Source: Candidatus Peregrinibacteria bacterium
Lineage (GTDB): Bacteria; Patescibacteriota; Gracilibacteria; UBA1369
Length of the DNA: 6,562 nucleotides
Assembly: GCA_014729615.1 (NCBI GenBank)
Contig: WJJQ01000031.1
Location: forward strand, 1 to 6,562
Reading direction: 5' to 3'
Shown: one piece after another, positions 1-5,537 of the stretch
Layout of the letters: every line of letters starts with the position of its first letter
How positions within the stretch are numbered: position 1 is the stretch's first letter
Notes under the pieces: model-generated
Databases searched by the model: none
The model's input: only the letters and a program-made list of their open reading frames with translations
Told to the model about the DNA's origin: nothing
Translations under genes and position numbers: made by a program

Positions 1-1
1 G

Positions 2-1975
2 TCCAATTCCTTTTTATTGTGGCAAAACCGACTTTCAGACTCGTTATCAACAATAAAAAAGCCATCACCTGATATCGTAATAGTTACGGTAGATGATAAA
101 ACAATTTTTAGTCAGAATGGGCTAGGTTTGCCTTCAGATTGGCAGCGCGACATTTATAGCCAAGTGATTGATAATATTGCCGATTATGATCCGGCAGTAA
201 TTGGAATAGATGTCATTTTTGCGCAGTCAAAAAACCAGCAAAAAGATGCAATGTTAGCTAAATCACTAAAAGAAATTGAAAACGATGTAATTGCTTATAT
301 TGAAAATCCCATCTTTGATGAAGATTTAAATAAATTTAAAAGTGATGAAGTTTCCGGGCAAACAATATATCCACAGAATGATTTTCGCAATAATTCGACC
401 CTTGGGTATGTGGTCACCAAATCAGATGAAGATGATGTGGTTAGAAGGTCAATTCCATTTTTGATTGATCCAAATACGGGCGAGCATAAAAACAGCTTTT
501 CTTTGGCTGTAGCTAATGAATACAAAACCTACGAACAAAATATTTTGCTGGAAAATGGTCAATTTCGAATCCAATACTATTCAGAGCCAAAAGGAAGCCA
601 AGAACAAAAATACCAAGAGATATCGTTTTTAGACGTTTACAATGATCAATACGATCCATCAATTAACCCGGAAACCTATTTTAAAGATAAAATCGTCTTG
701 ATTGGCGCTTATTCCACTTATTTTCAAGATTCATATTTCACTCCCGCAGATAGCGAATATCGTATGTACGGCGTTGAGATACATGCGAATGCGGTGCAGA
801 CGCTGCTGGAGGGGGATTTTTTGAGAGATATGACGAAAGCGGAGCAAATCGCGTTGATTGTGGTTTTGGCGTTTGGGTCGGTTTTTGTTTTTATGTACAC
901 GCGGATTTTGGTGTCAGCCATTTATTTGGTCGCGGTGCCGACGGGGTACGCGCTCGTGGCGCAGCCGCTTTTTAACGCGGGGATTATTCCGGACATGGTG
1001 CATCCTTATTTGACGGTGCTGGCGGCGTTTGTGATTACCTATGTGTACCGATATATTGTGGAGTTTAGGGAAAAACTTGAAATACGGGGTACGTTTTCAA
1101 AATATGTGAGTCCGGCGGTTGTGAATGAGATAATGAAAAATCCTTCAAAAGTGAAACTGGGAGGAGAAAAGCGCAATGTGACCGTGCTTTTTACCGATAT
1201 TGCGCATTTTACCACCATTAGTGAAGCGTTGAGTCCGGAAAGTCTGGTGGCTCTGTTAAATGAATATCTGGAGGCCATGACCGAAGAAATAATGGCGGAA
1301 GGAGGTACAGTGGATAAATATGAAGGAGACGCGATTATGGCTTATTTCGGCGCGCCACTGGAGCAAAACGACCACTACGCCAGAGCGTGTCGGGTTGCGC
1401 TGGCCATGCGTAAAAGGCTGGATAAGCTGCGTGAGCAATGGAAAAATGCGGCTCCGTTGCCGGGCGGCGAATCCCGGCCGGAAATTGATTTTAGATGTGG
1501 CATTAATTCGGGTGTTGCCATTGTGGGGAATGTAGGATCGTCGAAAAGGCTGGAATATACGGTGATGGGCGACAACATTAACCTTGGTTCGCGGCTTGAA
1601 GGAGCCAATAAAAACTATGGCACCAATTTAATGATCAGCGAGTCGACTTATGAAAAAGTGAAAGACATTTTTGAGACAAGAGAGCTGGATTTAATAAAAG
1701 TGGTTGGAAAAACGAAGCCGATTAGGGTTTTTGAATTGTTAAACGAAAAAGGAGCGCTTGTGCCCGCGGCCCAGGCTTTACTGAAGCTATACAATGAAGG
1801 ACTACAACTTTACAAAGAAAAACGATTCGAAGAAGCCTTGCACAAGTTTGAAGAAATTTTAAAAGCATATCCGCAAGACGGTCCAACCAAACTCTACAGA
1901 CAAAGAAGTGAAATACTAAGAAACTTCCCTCCTCCGGCTGACTGGGATGGTGTTTTTGAAATGCGGTCCAAATAA
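2..1975 (+). CDS. CHASE2-domain class III adenylate/guanylate cyclase (5' partial)
   Basis: Makes a cyclic nucleotide (probably cAMP) at the inner membrane in response to an extracytoplasmic signal. The frame is open to the window edge; the first possible start inside is TTG at 17, but the N-terminal membrane segment expected before a CHASE2 domain is missing, so the gene most likely begins upstream. Residues counted from that TTG: CHASE2 sensor about 1-270, including IVIVTVDD and VIGIDVIFA; three membrane segments near 276-298, 299-318 and 329-347; cyclase domain about 385-575. Catalytic residues look complete: metal-binding D394 (LFTDIAHF) and D438 (KYEGDAIMAYFGAP), substrate-selecting K434 and D519 (YTVMGDN), transition-state N522 and R526. 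A TPR-like helix pair (about 583-637) and the ending PPPADWDGVFEM, common in this family, close the protein. K/D in the substrate positions favours ATP over GTP. GC content changes sharply inside the gene. It converges on the next gene with 3 bp between stops. Confidence 0.95.
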   Translation, partial: SNSFLLWQNRLSDSLSTIKKPSPDIVIVTVDDKTIFSQNGLGLPSDWQRDIYSQVIDNIADYDPAVIGIDVIFAQSKNQQKDAMLAKSLKEIENDVIAYIENPIFDEDLNKFKSDEVSGQTIYPQNDFRNNSTLGYVVTKSDEDDVVRRSIPFLIDPNTGEHKNSFSLAVANEYKTYEQNILLENGQFRIQYYSEPKGSQEQKYQEISFLDVYNDQYDPSINPETYFKDKIVLIGAYSTYFQDSYFTPADSEYRMYGVEIHANAVQTLLEGDFLRDMTKAEQIALIVVLAFGSVFVFMYTRILVSAIYLVAVPTGYALVAQPLFNAGIIPDMVHPYLTVLAAFVITYVYRYIVEFREKLEIRGTFSKYVSPAVVNEIMKNPSKVKLGGEKRNVTVLFTDIAHFTTISEALSPESLVALLNEYLEAMTEEIMAEGGTVDKYEGDAIMAYFGAPLEQNDHYARACRVALAMRKRLDKLREQWKNAAPLPGGESRPEIDFRCGINSGVAIVGNVGSSKRLEYTVMGDNINLGSRLEGANKNYGTNLMISESTYEKVKDIFETRELDLIKVVGKTKPIRVFELLNEKGALVPAAQALLKLYNEGLQLYKEKRFEEALHKFEEILKAYPQDGPTKLYRQRSEILRNFPPPADWDGVFEMRSK

Positions 1976-1978
1976 TTT

Positions 1979-2689
1979 TTAAAGGCGGATGGTGTCCTCG
2001 TCGGTATTCTCGTTTTTATCGGCCGTTACAGTTTGATCGGGCCGGTCGAATGTACGTAATTCGCTTGGTCCAAGAAGATCGCTGATTTTGTCGGGCTTAT
2101 TTGTTATGTCTATTTCATTGCCCGTTCTTAATGAAAATGCTTGAATTTTGATTCCACCAACCGAGTTTGCAAAGGCATCCTTGGCGAATATTTCACCTTT
2201 GCTGTTATGCGATGTTGTTATTTCAAGCACGTTGGCGGGATTGTCGATGTCCGTAATAACCAGTTTAATGGGCTCGCTATAGACTCCCCCTATGATTACG
2301 TTCTTTTTGTTGGGAGCAATACTGACATCCAATCTTCTTTTTTTCATGAAAAAATCCAAATTTGCGCCTTCCGTCGCGGTGGACATACTTACTTCTTTCG
2401 CGTTAGCAATGCCATTATCATTCCATTTAACCTGATTTAAAGCCGCTCCAACGCCAATAGCGGCAAGCGCGGCTATTCCCACACCATTTGCAATACGAGT
2501 CAGTGTTTGTTTGTAAGAAGAAGGTCTTTGCGATTCTAAATGTTGATCCGCCATTTCGATGGTAGCGGGATTTGGTGTTTTATCACTATCGGGCATGTCG
2601 TAGCTATCACTATGGTCAACTGAGTCAAAAAATTCTCGATCCCCCGGTTGTAAGTTTGGATCTTTCATATGTTTACTAGTTATCTTCAT
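1979..2689 (-). CDS. orphan single-pass membrane protein with extracytoplasmic domain
   Basis: Not recognised as any named family. With the start chosen at 2689 the product has 236 residues: a hydrophilic, acidic, Asp/Ser/Pro-rich N-terminal region (about 1-57), a basic patch (YKQTLTR), one membrane helix near 66-84 (IANGVGIAALAAIGVGAAL), then about 150 residues of mixed polar sequence that look beta-rich and end in an acidic tail. The basic patch before the helix predicts N-in/C-out topology. The frame is open 25 codons further up, to an ATG at 2764, but that extension covers the -35/-10 promoter candidate at 2694-2721, so I prefer 2689; an ATG at 2668 (229 residues) is equally possible. None of the three has a Shine-Dalgarno sequence, and a transcript from that promoter would be nearly leaderless. 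A scaffold or envelope-stress role would be a guess. Confidence 0.75.
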   Translation of the reverse strand: MKITSKHMKDPNLQPGDREFFDSVDHSDSYDMPDSDKTPNPATIEMADQHLESQRPSSYKQTLTRIANGVGIAALAAIGVGAALNQVKWNDNGIANAKEVSMSTATEGANLDFFMKKRRLDVSIAPNKKNVIIGGVYSEPIKLVITDIDNPANVLEITTSHNSKGEIFAKDAFANSVGGIKIQAFSLRTGNEIDITNKPDKISDLLGPSELRTFDRPDQTVTADKNENTDEDTIRL

Positions 2690-2693
2690 CTTT

Positions 2694-2721
2694 AATATAA
2701 CATAAAAGGGTTGCAATTCAA
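2694..2721 (-). promoter_or_regulatory. sigma70-like promoter for the orphan membrane protein
   Basis: Read on the minus strand, TTGAAT (2721-2716) and TATATT (2699-2694) are separated by 16 bases. The -10 box ends only 4 bases before the ATG at 2689, so transcription would begin at or just inside the start codon. This fits a leaderless message or use of the ATG at 2668. It is a motif match by eye only. Confidence 0.4.
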
Positions 2722-2764
2722 GTAAAAAACAGTATAATAAACTGCTTTTTGATGCATTTTTCAT

Positions 2765-3022
2765 TCGTTTGAATGATTTATGGATTAGAATGGATTCTCA
2801 AAGCGCTCATTGTGTGCTCGTCGCAAAGACGGTTTATGAATGCCTCTGGCTTGAACCATGAATGTGATCATAGGTTTACAGTCAGCCTGTCGGGCAGAGG
2901 CAGTTAAAAAGCTGTCAGCGGCGGCCGCATAGCCGAGAGAACTTGTTCCTTCACAAGAAAGGGTAAATCACTCGCCCCCGAAGTCGGAGGCAGGGGGCTG
3001 GTCTGGTCCACCAGTCATCCTT
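2765..3022 (+). other. hairpin-rich untranslated stretch, candidate structured RNA or leader
   Basis: No convincing coding sequence lies here; the longest plus-strand candidate is a 23-codon frame from ATG 2836 ending in TAA at 2905. The sequence holds several complementary pairs in a row. CGTC/GACG at 2819-2822 and 2828-2831 close a GCAAA loop. TGCCTCTG (2841-2848) pairs perfectly with CAGAGGCA (2895-2902) and encloses an 8-bp hairpin with one bulge (2854-2861 with 2868-2876). Further stems are CTTGT/ACAAG (2942-2946 with 2953-2957), GCCCCC/GGGGGC (2974-2979 with 2993-2998) and CTGGT/ACCAG (2998-3002 with 3010-3014). The stretch ends right before the GC-rich gene, so a 5' leader or riboswitch is possible, but no known riboswitch core could be matched. 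Stems of 5-8 bp are partly expected by chance in GC-rich DNA. Confidence 0.35.
2810..2833 (+). repeat. weak left copy of the rsmI-derived repeat
   Basis: ATTGTGTGCT, five unmatched-to-partly-matched bases, then CAAAGA and GG. The rsmI segment read on the plus strand (3994-4020) has ATTGTGTGCT, six bases, CAAAGA, two bases, GG. Against the right copy at 3727-3759 it lies inverted and shares ATTGTGTGC and CAAAGA. It marks the left edge of the GC-rich stretch, as terminal inverted repeats would. The match is short and could be chance. Confidence 0.3.
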
Positions 3023-3664
3023 TTGAGTAGTGGTATTGGACTGTCACTTTTGTTCTCGTCATCACCGGCGGGAGCGGAAGACCCCTCTGAGGAAGGGGTG
3101 AAATTGTGGGTCAGCGATGACGGCCGCTATAACGCGCAGGGTTCGGGTTACTTCACTCCCCCGTGGATGGAGAATACGAGTTTGCGCTTAAAAGACGCCT
3201 TTATCTGGTCACCTCCCGGATCATCGACCATCCACCTGGTCGACGGAGACGTGGAGGTATTCAACCACACCCACAACGCAGAGGTGAACGTTGTCGTTGA
3301 GCAGAGCCAGCATAGAGTTGCCGCCCAACCTTCAGACATCGTGATGGCTTCTCATCGTCAGACTGAAGCAGCGTTCAAGTCCCTTCGGGGAAACACGTTG
3401 CTGAACGTCTCGTACGAGCAGAACCCCATCGCGCTGAAGGAGGGTGAGGAACTATCTGTGGTGCTTCGGCCCGCAGATGCGCCCGCCTGCTCGGTGACAA
3501 GTGGCCCCTGGAGTTCGATTTCCGGTTCCGTAGGGAGGATTCGTTCCCCCGAATTCGGCGGCTGGATTACGTTCTTGGGTGGCCTTGGGCTGGTGCTCTG
3601 GCTAGAGAGGCGTCGGTGGAGACGTCGCTCTGACGAGCGCCAGCGCCCCCGCGTGGAGGGTTAA
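3023..3664 (+). CDS. exported protein with C-terminal membrane anchor, N-terminus unclear
   Basis: No family recognised. From TTG 3023 the product has 213 residues. The N-terminus is the hydrophobic core and cleavage region of a signal peptide (GIGLSLLFSSSPAGA, likely cut after Ala18, before EDPSEE). A soluble exported region of about 155 residues with a beta-sandwich feel follows (IHLVDGDVEVFNHTHNAEVNVVV). A glycine-rich membrane helix near 178-195 and a strongly basic tail (ERRRWRRRSDERQR) end the protein. This ending resembles PEP-CTERM/GlyGly-CTERM-type sorting tails in layout (SPE, helix, Arg cluster), but a canonical PEP motif is absent. The frame stays open upstream to 2933 (in-frame TAG at 2930) without ATG, GTG or TTG, the usual basic n-region is missing from the TTG start, and no Shine-Dalgarno is visible; a 5' truncation or frameshift is possible. 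GC is about 60% in 3061-3120, well above its neighbours. Confidence 0.6.
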   Translation: MSSGIGLSLLFSSSPAGAEDPSEEGVKLWVSDDGRYNAQGSGYFTPPWMENTSLRLKDAFIWSPPGSSTIHLVDGDVEVFNHTHNAEVNVVVEQSQHRVAAQPSDIVMASHRQTEAAFKSLRGNTLLNVSYEQNPIALKEGEELSVVLRPADAPACSVTSGPWSSISGSVGRIRSPEFGGWITFLGGLGLVLWLERRRWRRRSDERQRPRVEG

Positions 3665-3673
3665 AATCTGCGT

Positions 3674-3714
3674 AAAAAGCTCGCATGATCATGACAGGGA
3701 TCTGCGGGCTTTTT
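3674..3714. terminator. symmetric (bidirectional) rho-independent terminator
   Basis: AAAAAGC (3674-3680) pairs with GCTTTTT (3708-3714). The stem continues through a T-G wobble (3681/3707), CGCA/TGCG (3682-3685 with 3703-3706) and GATC/GATC (3687-3690 with 3699-3702, T3686 bulged), with an 8-base loop. The plus strand ends in a T run 10 bases after the stop of the GC-rich gene. The minus strand also ends in a T run, about 70 bases after the rsmI stop. It therefore fits a shared terminator of two convergent units. Confidence 0.75.
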
Positions 3715-3726
3715 CCCTTTTTAAGA

Positions 3727-3759
3727 CCCCATTCTTTGACATTTGGCACACAATAGTGT
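3727..3759 (+). repeat. inverted copy of an internal rsmI segment (right copy)
   Basis: Aligned with the reverse complement of 3990-4022, the first 15 bases are identical (CCCCATTCTTTGACA), four of the next four differ (TTTG versus CAAA), and the last 14 are identical (GCACACAATAGTGT). That is 29/33 identity, far above chance for a 6.5-kb window. The copy sits in the spacer between the terminator and the 3' end of rsmI. Read in the rsmI frame it would give TPFFDIWHTIV in place of TPFFDTKHTIV, so it could be a decayed gene fragment. Confidence 0.8.
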
Positions 3760-3764
3760 GTAAA
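3736..3764 (+). promoter_or_regulatory. promoter-like element with overlapping palindrome
   Basis: A perfect TTGACA (3736-3741), a 17-base spacer and TGTAAA (3759-3764, 4/6 to TATAAT). Inside the spacer lies the perfect dyad CACAC-AATA-GTGTG (3747-3760), placed as an operator would be. The transcript would run antisense into the 3' end of rsmI, where no plus-strand gene is credible. Because the whole element lies within or next to the rsmI-derived repeat, the resemblance may be accidental. Confidence 0.25.
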
Positions 3765-3783
3765 TTGTTTTTGAAAAATGGAG

Positions 3784-4452
3784 CTATTGATGGCCGTCCG
3801 GCCCCACCACTATCACAAATTCGCCCTTTATTTTGGCGCCGGAAAAGTGCTCAAGGGCCTGCTCGGCGGTGCCCCGGTAAAATTCCTCATAAATTTTGGT
3901 CAATTCGCGGGCGACCACTATATTGCGCTTAGGCATGAGCTCGGCCATCTGGCCGAGCGTTTTTAACAAACGATGTGGTGATTCATAAAACACTATTGTG
4001 TGCTTTGTGTCAAAGAATGGGGTGAAGAATTTTTGCCGGCCTTTTTTGGCGGGGATGAACCCCAAATACAAGAATTGATTCGTGGGCGCGCCGCCGGCCA
4101 TTAATGCCGTTAAAAAAGCGGCCGGCCCGGGAATGGGCACCACTTTAAATCCCTCCTCAATGGCGCGACGTATGAGCACATAACCCGGGTCGGAAATACC
4201 GGGAGTGCCCGCGTCTGAAATCAGTGCAACGCTTTTACCTTCGCGCATATAAGAAATCATTTCGTTTAAACGTCTTTCATCGCTGTGCGCATGAAAACTT
4301 TTTACGGGCGTCGTGATCTCGTACTTTTTCAATAAGATACCGGCATGACGGGTGTCTTCGGCCGCAATTAAATCGACAGACTTTAGCACGTTAACAGCGC
4401 GAAACGTAATATCTTCAAGATTCCCGATTGGAGTTGCTACAATGTAAAGCAT
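3784..4452 (-). CDS. rsmI: 16S rRNA (cytidine1402-2'-O)-methyltransferase RsmI
   Basis: Transfers a methyl group from S-adenosylmethionine to the 2'-O of C1402 in the decoding centre of 16S rRNA. The 222 residues carry the family motifs in order: ATPIGNLEDIT (6-16), AEDTR (31-35), SDAGTPGISDPG (79-90), PIPGPAA (106-112), FYESPHR (155-161), VARELTK (180-186) and KGEFVIVV (209-216). The protein ends right after the SAM-dependent (tetrapyrrole methylase-like) domain. The E. coli enzyme is about 286 residues and has an extra C-terminal helix-turn-helix-like domain that is absent here; short forms exist in other lineages, so this need not be damage. The ATG directly abuts the TAG of tsaB (TAGATG) with no Shine-Dalgarno, which suggests translational coupling. 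Residues near 143-153 are encoded by the segment that is duplicated in inverted form downstream of the stop. Confidence 0.96.
   Translation of the reverse strand: MLYIVATPIGNLEDITFRAVNVLKSVDLIAAEDTRHAGILLKKYEITTPVKSFHAHSDERRLNEMISYMREGKSVALISDAGTPGISDPGYVLIRRAIEEGFKVVPIPGPAAFLTALMAGGAPTNQFLYLGFIPAKKGRQKFFTPFFDTKHTIVFYESPHRLLKTLGQMAELMPKRNIVVARELTKIYEEFYRGTAEQALEHFSGAKIKGEFVIVVGPDGHQ
3990..4022 (-). repeat. rsmI-internal partner of the 33-bp inverted repeat
   Basis: This segment codes for residues PFFDTKHTIV just before the conserved FYESPHR motif of RsmI, so it is genuine coding sequence and probably the source copy. Its partner at 3727-3759 lies in the opposite orientation, with 230 bp between them. 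Recombination between the two would flip the last third of rsmI. Confidence 0.8.
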
Positions 4453-5106
4453 CTAGGTGAATAATGGTTTTTTACTTTCAGTAATGTGGGGAGCGGACAA
4501 ATAAACCGGCTTCACCTGATCGTGTGCGGGCAAATCCACTGAATCCGTGCTCAAAATAACATCACATAAAACCTGTGCCATGGAAGGCAAGGCATCAAAT
4601 CCGATCCAATCAACGCCGTTTGGCAAAGCCAGATGGTCTTTGTCCAGGTCGCGCATGTCGGTAACTACACCTTTCAACCCGTGCAAATCAGCCAAAAACG
4701 CAGATAAAGCGCTCTTTTCAAGAAAGGAATGACCGTCTTGACCCGGCAGTTTTATTGCCAACTTGCCGCCGCCGGCCCGCAAAACAATGGCTAGAGCCAA
4801 GTCCCCTATTTTTGCTGACAAATAATCAAAGGTATTCATGCCAATAATCGGCTTTTTTAAAGCGTAGGCAAGTGTGTTGGCAATGGTGATGCCAATACGC
4901 AAACCCGTAAACGATCCGGGGCCCGTGACTACGAAAACGCGGTCAATGCCGGGCCCGTGAGCGGCAATGATTTTTTGAAGCTCAGGTAAAACTTTTTCGG
5001 ATTCATTGAAATTACTTTGCCAGGAAACCGATTCAACAGGTTTATCCTCGTGTAATAAAGCGATTTCCGTGAAAGGGAGGGCAGTGTTGATTGCGAGCGT
5101 ATTCAT
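4453..5106 (-). CDS. tsaB: tRNA t6A37 biosynthesis protein TsaB
   Basis: TsaB (YeaZ) is the scaffold partner of TsaD in threonylcarbamoyl transfer to A37 of ANN-decoding tRNAs, in the cytoplasm. The product has 217 residues, slightly shorter than usual. It shows the ASKHA-fold N-terminus LAINTALPFTEIALL (4-18), the diagnostic GPGSFTGLRIGITIANTLAYAL (62-83), the following helix with PIIGMNTFDYLS, and the family C-terminus KPVYLSAPHIT (199-209). The first motif is normally AIDTS; here Asp is Asn (AINTA), tolerable because TsaB is not the catalytic subunit. The start ATG lies 18 bp after the preceding gene. Upstream is a TATAGT box ending 7 bases before the ATG but without a clear -35, and no Shine-Dalgarno. 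It is expected to need TsaD, TsaE and TsaC elsewhere in the genome. Confidence 0.94.
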   Translation of the reverse strand: MNTLAINTALPFTEIALLHEDKPVESVSWQSNFNESEKVLPELQKIIAAHGPGIDRVFVVTGPGSFTGLRIGITIANTLAYALKKPIIGMNTFDYLSAKIGDLALAIVLRAGGGKLAIKLPGQDGHSFLEKSALSAFLADLHGLKGVVTDMRDLDKDHLALPNGVDWIGFDALPSMAQVLCDVILSTDSVDLPAHDQVKPVYLSAPHITESKKPLFT

Positions 5107-5124
5107 GCCCGCACTATACTGGAA

Positions 5125-5493
5125 TTACTGATCTTTTTTAAGATCTTTTTTGGGATTGCCTGTCTTTTTACGTTTACTTTCTTCACGCAACAATTTCGCC
5201 CGTCTTTTTTGAAGAAAATGAATACTTTTTTGCATTTCATCGACGGTTTCACCCAGCTCCCGGCTGGTCATTTTAGAAGGTTTGCGCAAAAAGGACATTA
5301 ATTTTTTTATTGCCGTGCTGACTGATTTTTGTTCGTGATCAACCGTGTCATGTTTTTCTTTGGCTGGAATTATGCCCGGAATTTCGACACCGAAAATGGT
5401 TAGGACTTTCGACGCCGTGACCTTGCGTCGGTTTTGAATTTGATCACTAGGCTTTTGTTTTTCTAATCTTTCCTGGGGGATTGGTCGTAACAT
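5125..5493 (-). CDS. small basic hypothetical protein
   Basis: No family recognised. The 122 residues are hydrophilic and Lys/Arg-rich, with no signal peptide or membrane segment. A short hydrophobic patch (VLTIFGVEIPGIIP, 30-43) sits between two basic regions. Residues about 76-110 (SRELGETVDEMQKSIHFLQKRRAKLLREE) look like one long amphipathic or coiled-coil helix, and the tail is lysine-rich (KKDLKKDQ). The charge suits binding to nucleic acid, ribosomes or membrane surface, but none of these is shown. It lies 44 bp after the SpoIID-like gene and 18 bp before tsaB on the same strand, so it is probably co-transcribed. The region before its ATG is almost pure A/T without a Shine-Dalgarno. Conserved spacing in an operon and an intact 122-codon frame support a real gene. 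Confidence 0.7.
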   Translation of the reverse strand: MLRPIPQERLEKQKPSDQIQNRRKVTASKVLTIFGVEIPGIIPAKEKHDTVDHEQKSVSTAIKKLMSFLRKPSKMTSRELGETVDEMQKSIHFLQKRRAKLLREESKRKKTGNPKKDLKKDQ

Positions 5494-5537
5494 GATTTTT
5501 TGTTTTTATTTTTATTTTTTTGTAGGGATGCTTTTTT

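Noticed and set aside
2141..2440. 99-codon plus-strand reading frame
   Set aside because: Entirely antisense to the orphan membrane protein and without any protein-like features or translation signals.
2690..2764. 25-residue N-terminal extension of the orphan membrane protein from ATG 2764
   Set aside because: It overlaps the promoter candidate, lacks a Shine-Dalgarno, and would put a hydrophobic stretch before an acidic cytoplasmic region without signal-peptide logic.
2819..2902. Cyclic-di-GMP-I riboswitch, because of GTCGCAAAGAC and a downstream exported protein with a sorting-like tail
   Set aside because: The GGNCAAACC half upstream and the tetraloop/receptor parts are missing; only the short GCAAA loop agrees.
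2970..3000. Cobalamin riboswitch B12 box (CCCCGAAGTCGGAGGCAG)
   Set aside because: Resembles part of the box, but the conserved core around it (such as GCCACTG) is absent.
3000..3020. tRNA or tmRNA 3' end (CCACCAG)
   Set aside because: No T-loop (GGTTCGAATCC type) precedes it and no acceptor partner is found upstream.
3778..3966. 62-codon plus-strand reading frame from ATG 3778
   Set aside because: Antisense to the well-supported rsmI coding sequence, with no recognisable product; a shadow frame.
5107..5130. Separate promoter for tsaB (TATAGT before the ATG)
   Set aside because: No recognisable -35 at proper spacing, and the 18-bp gap fits read-through from the upstream gene.
5494..5537. 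Terminator between the SpoIID-like gene and the small basic gene
   Set aside because: Only A/T-rich sequence without a stem; it does not fit a rho-independent terminator.
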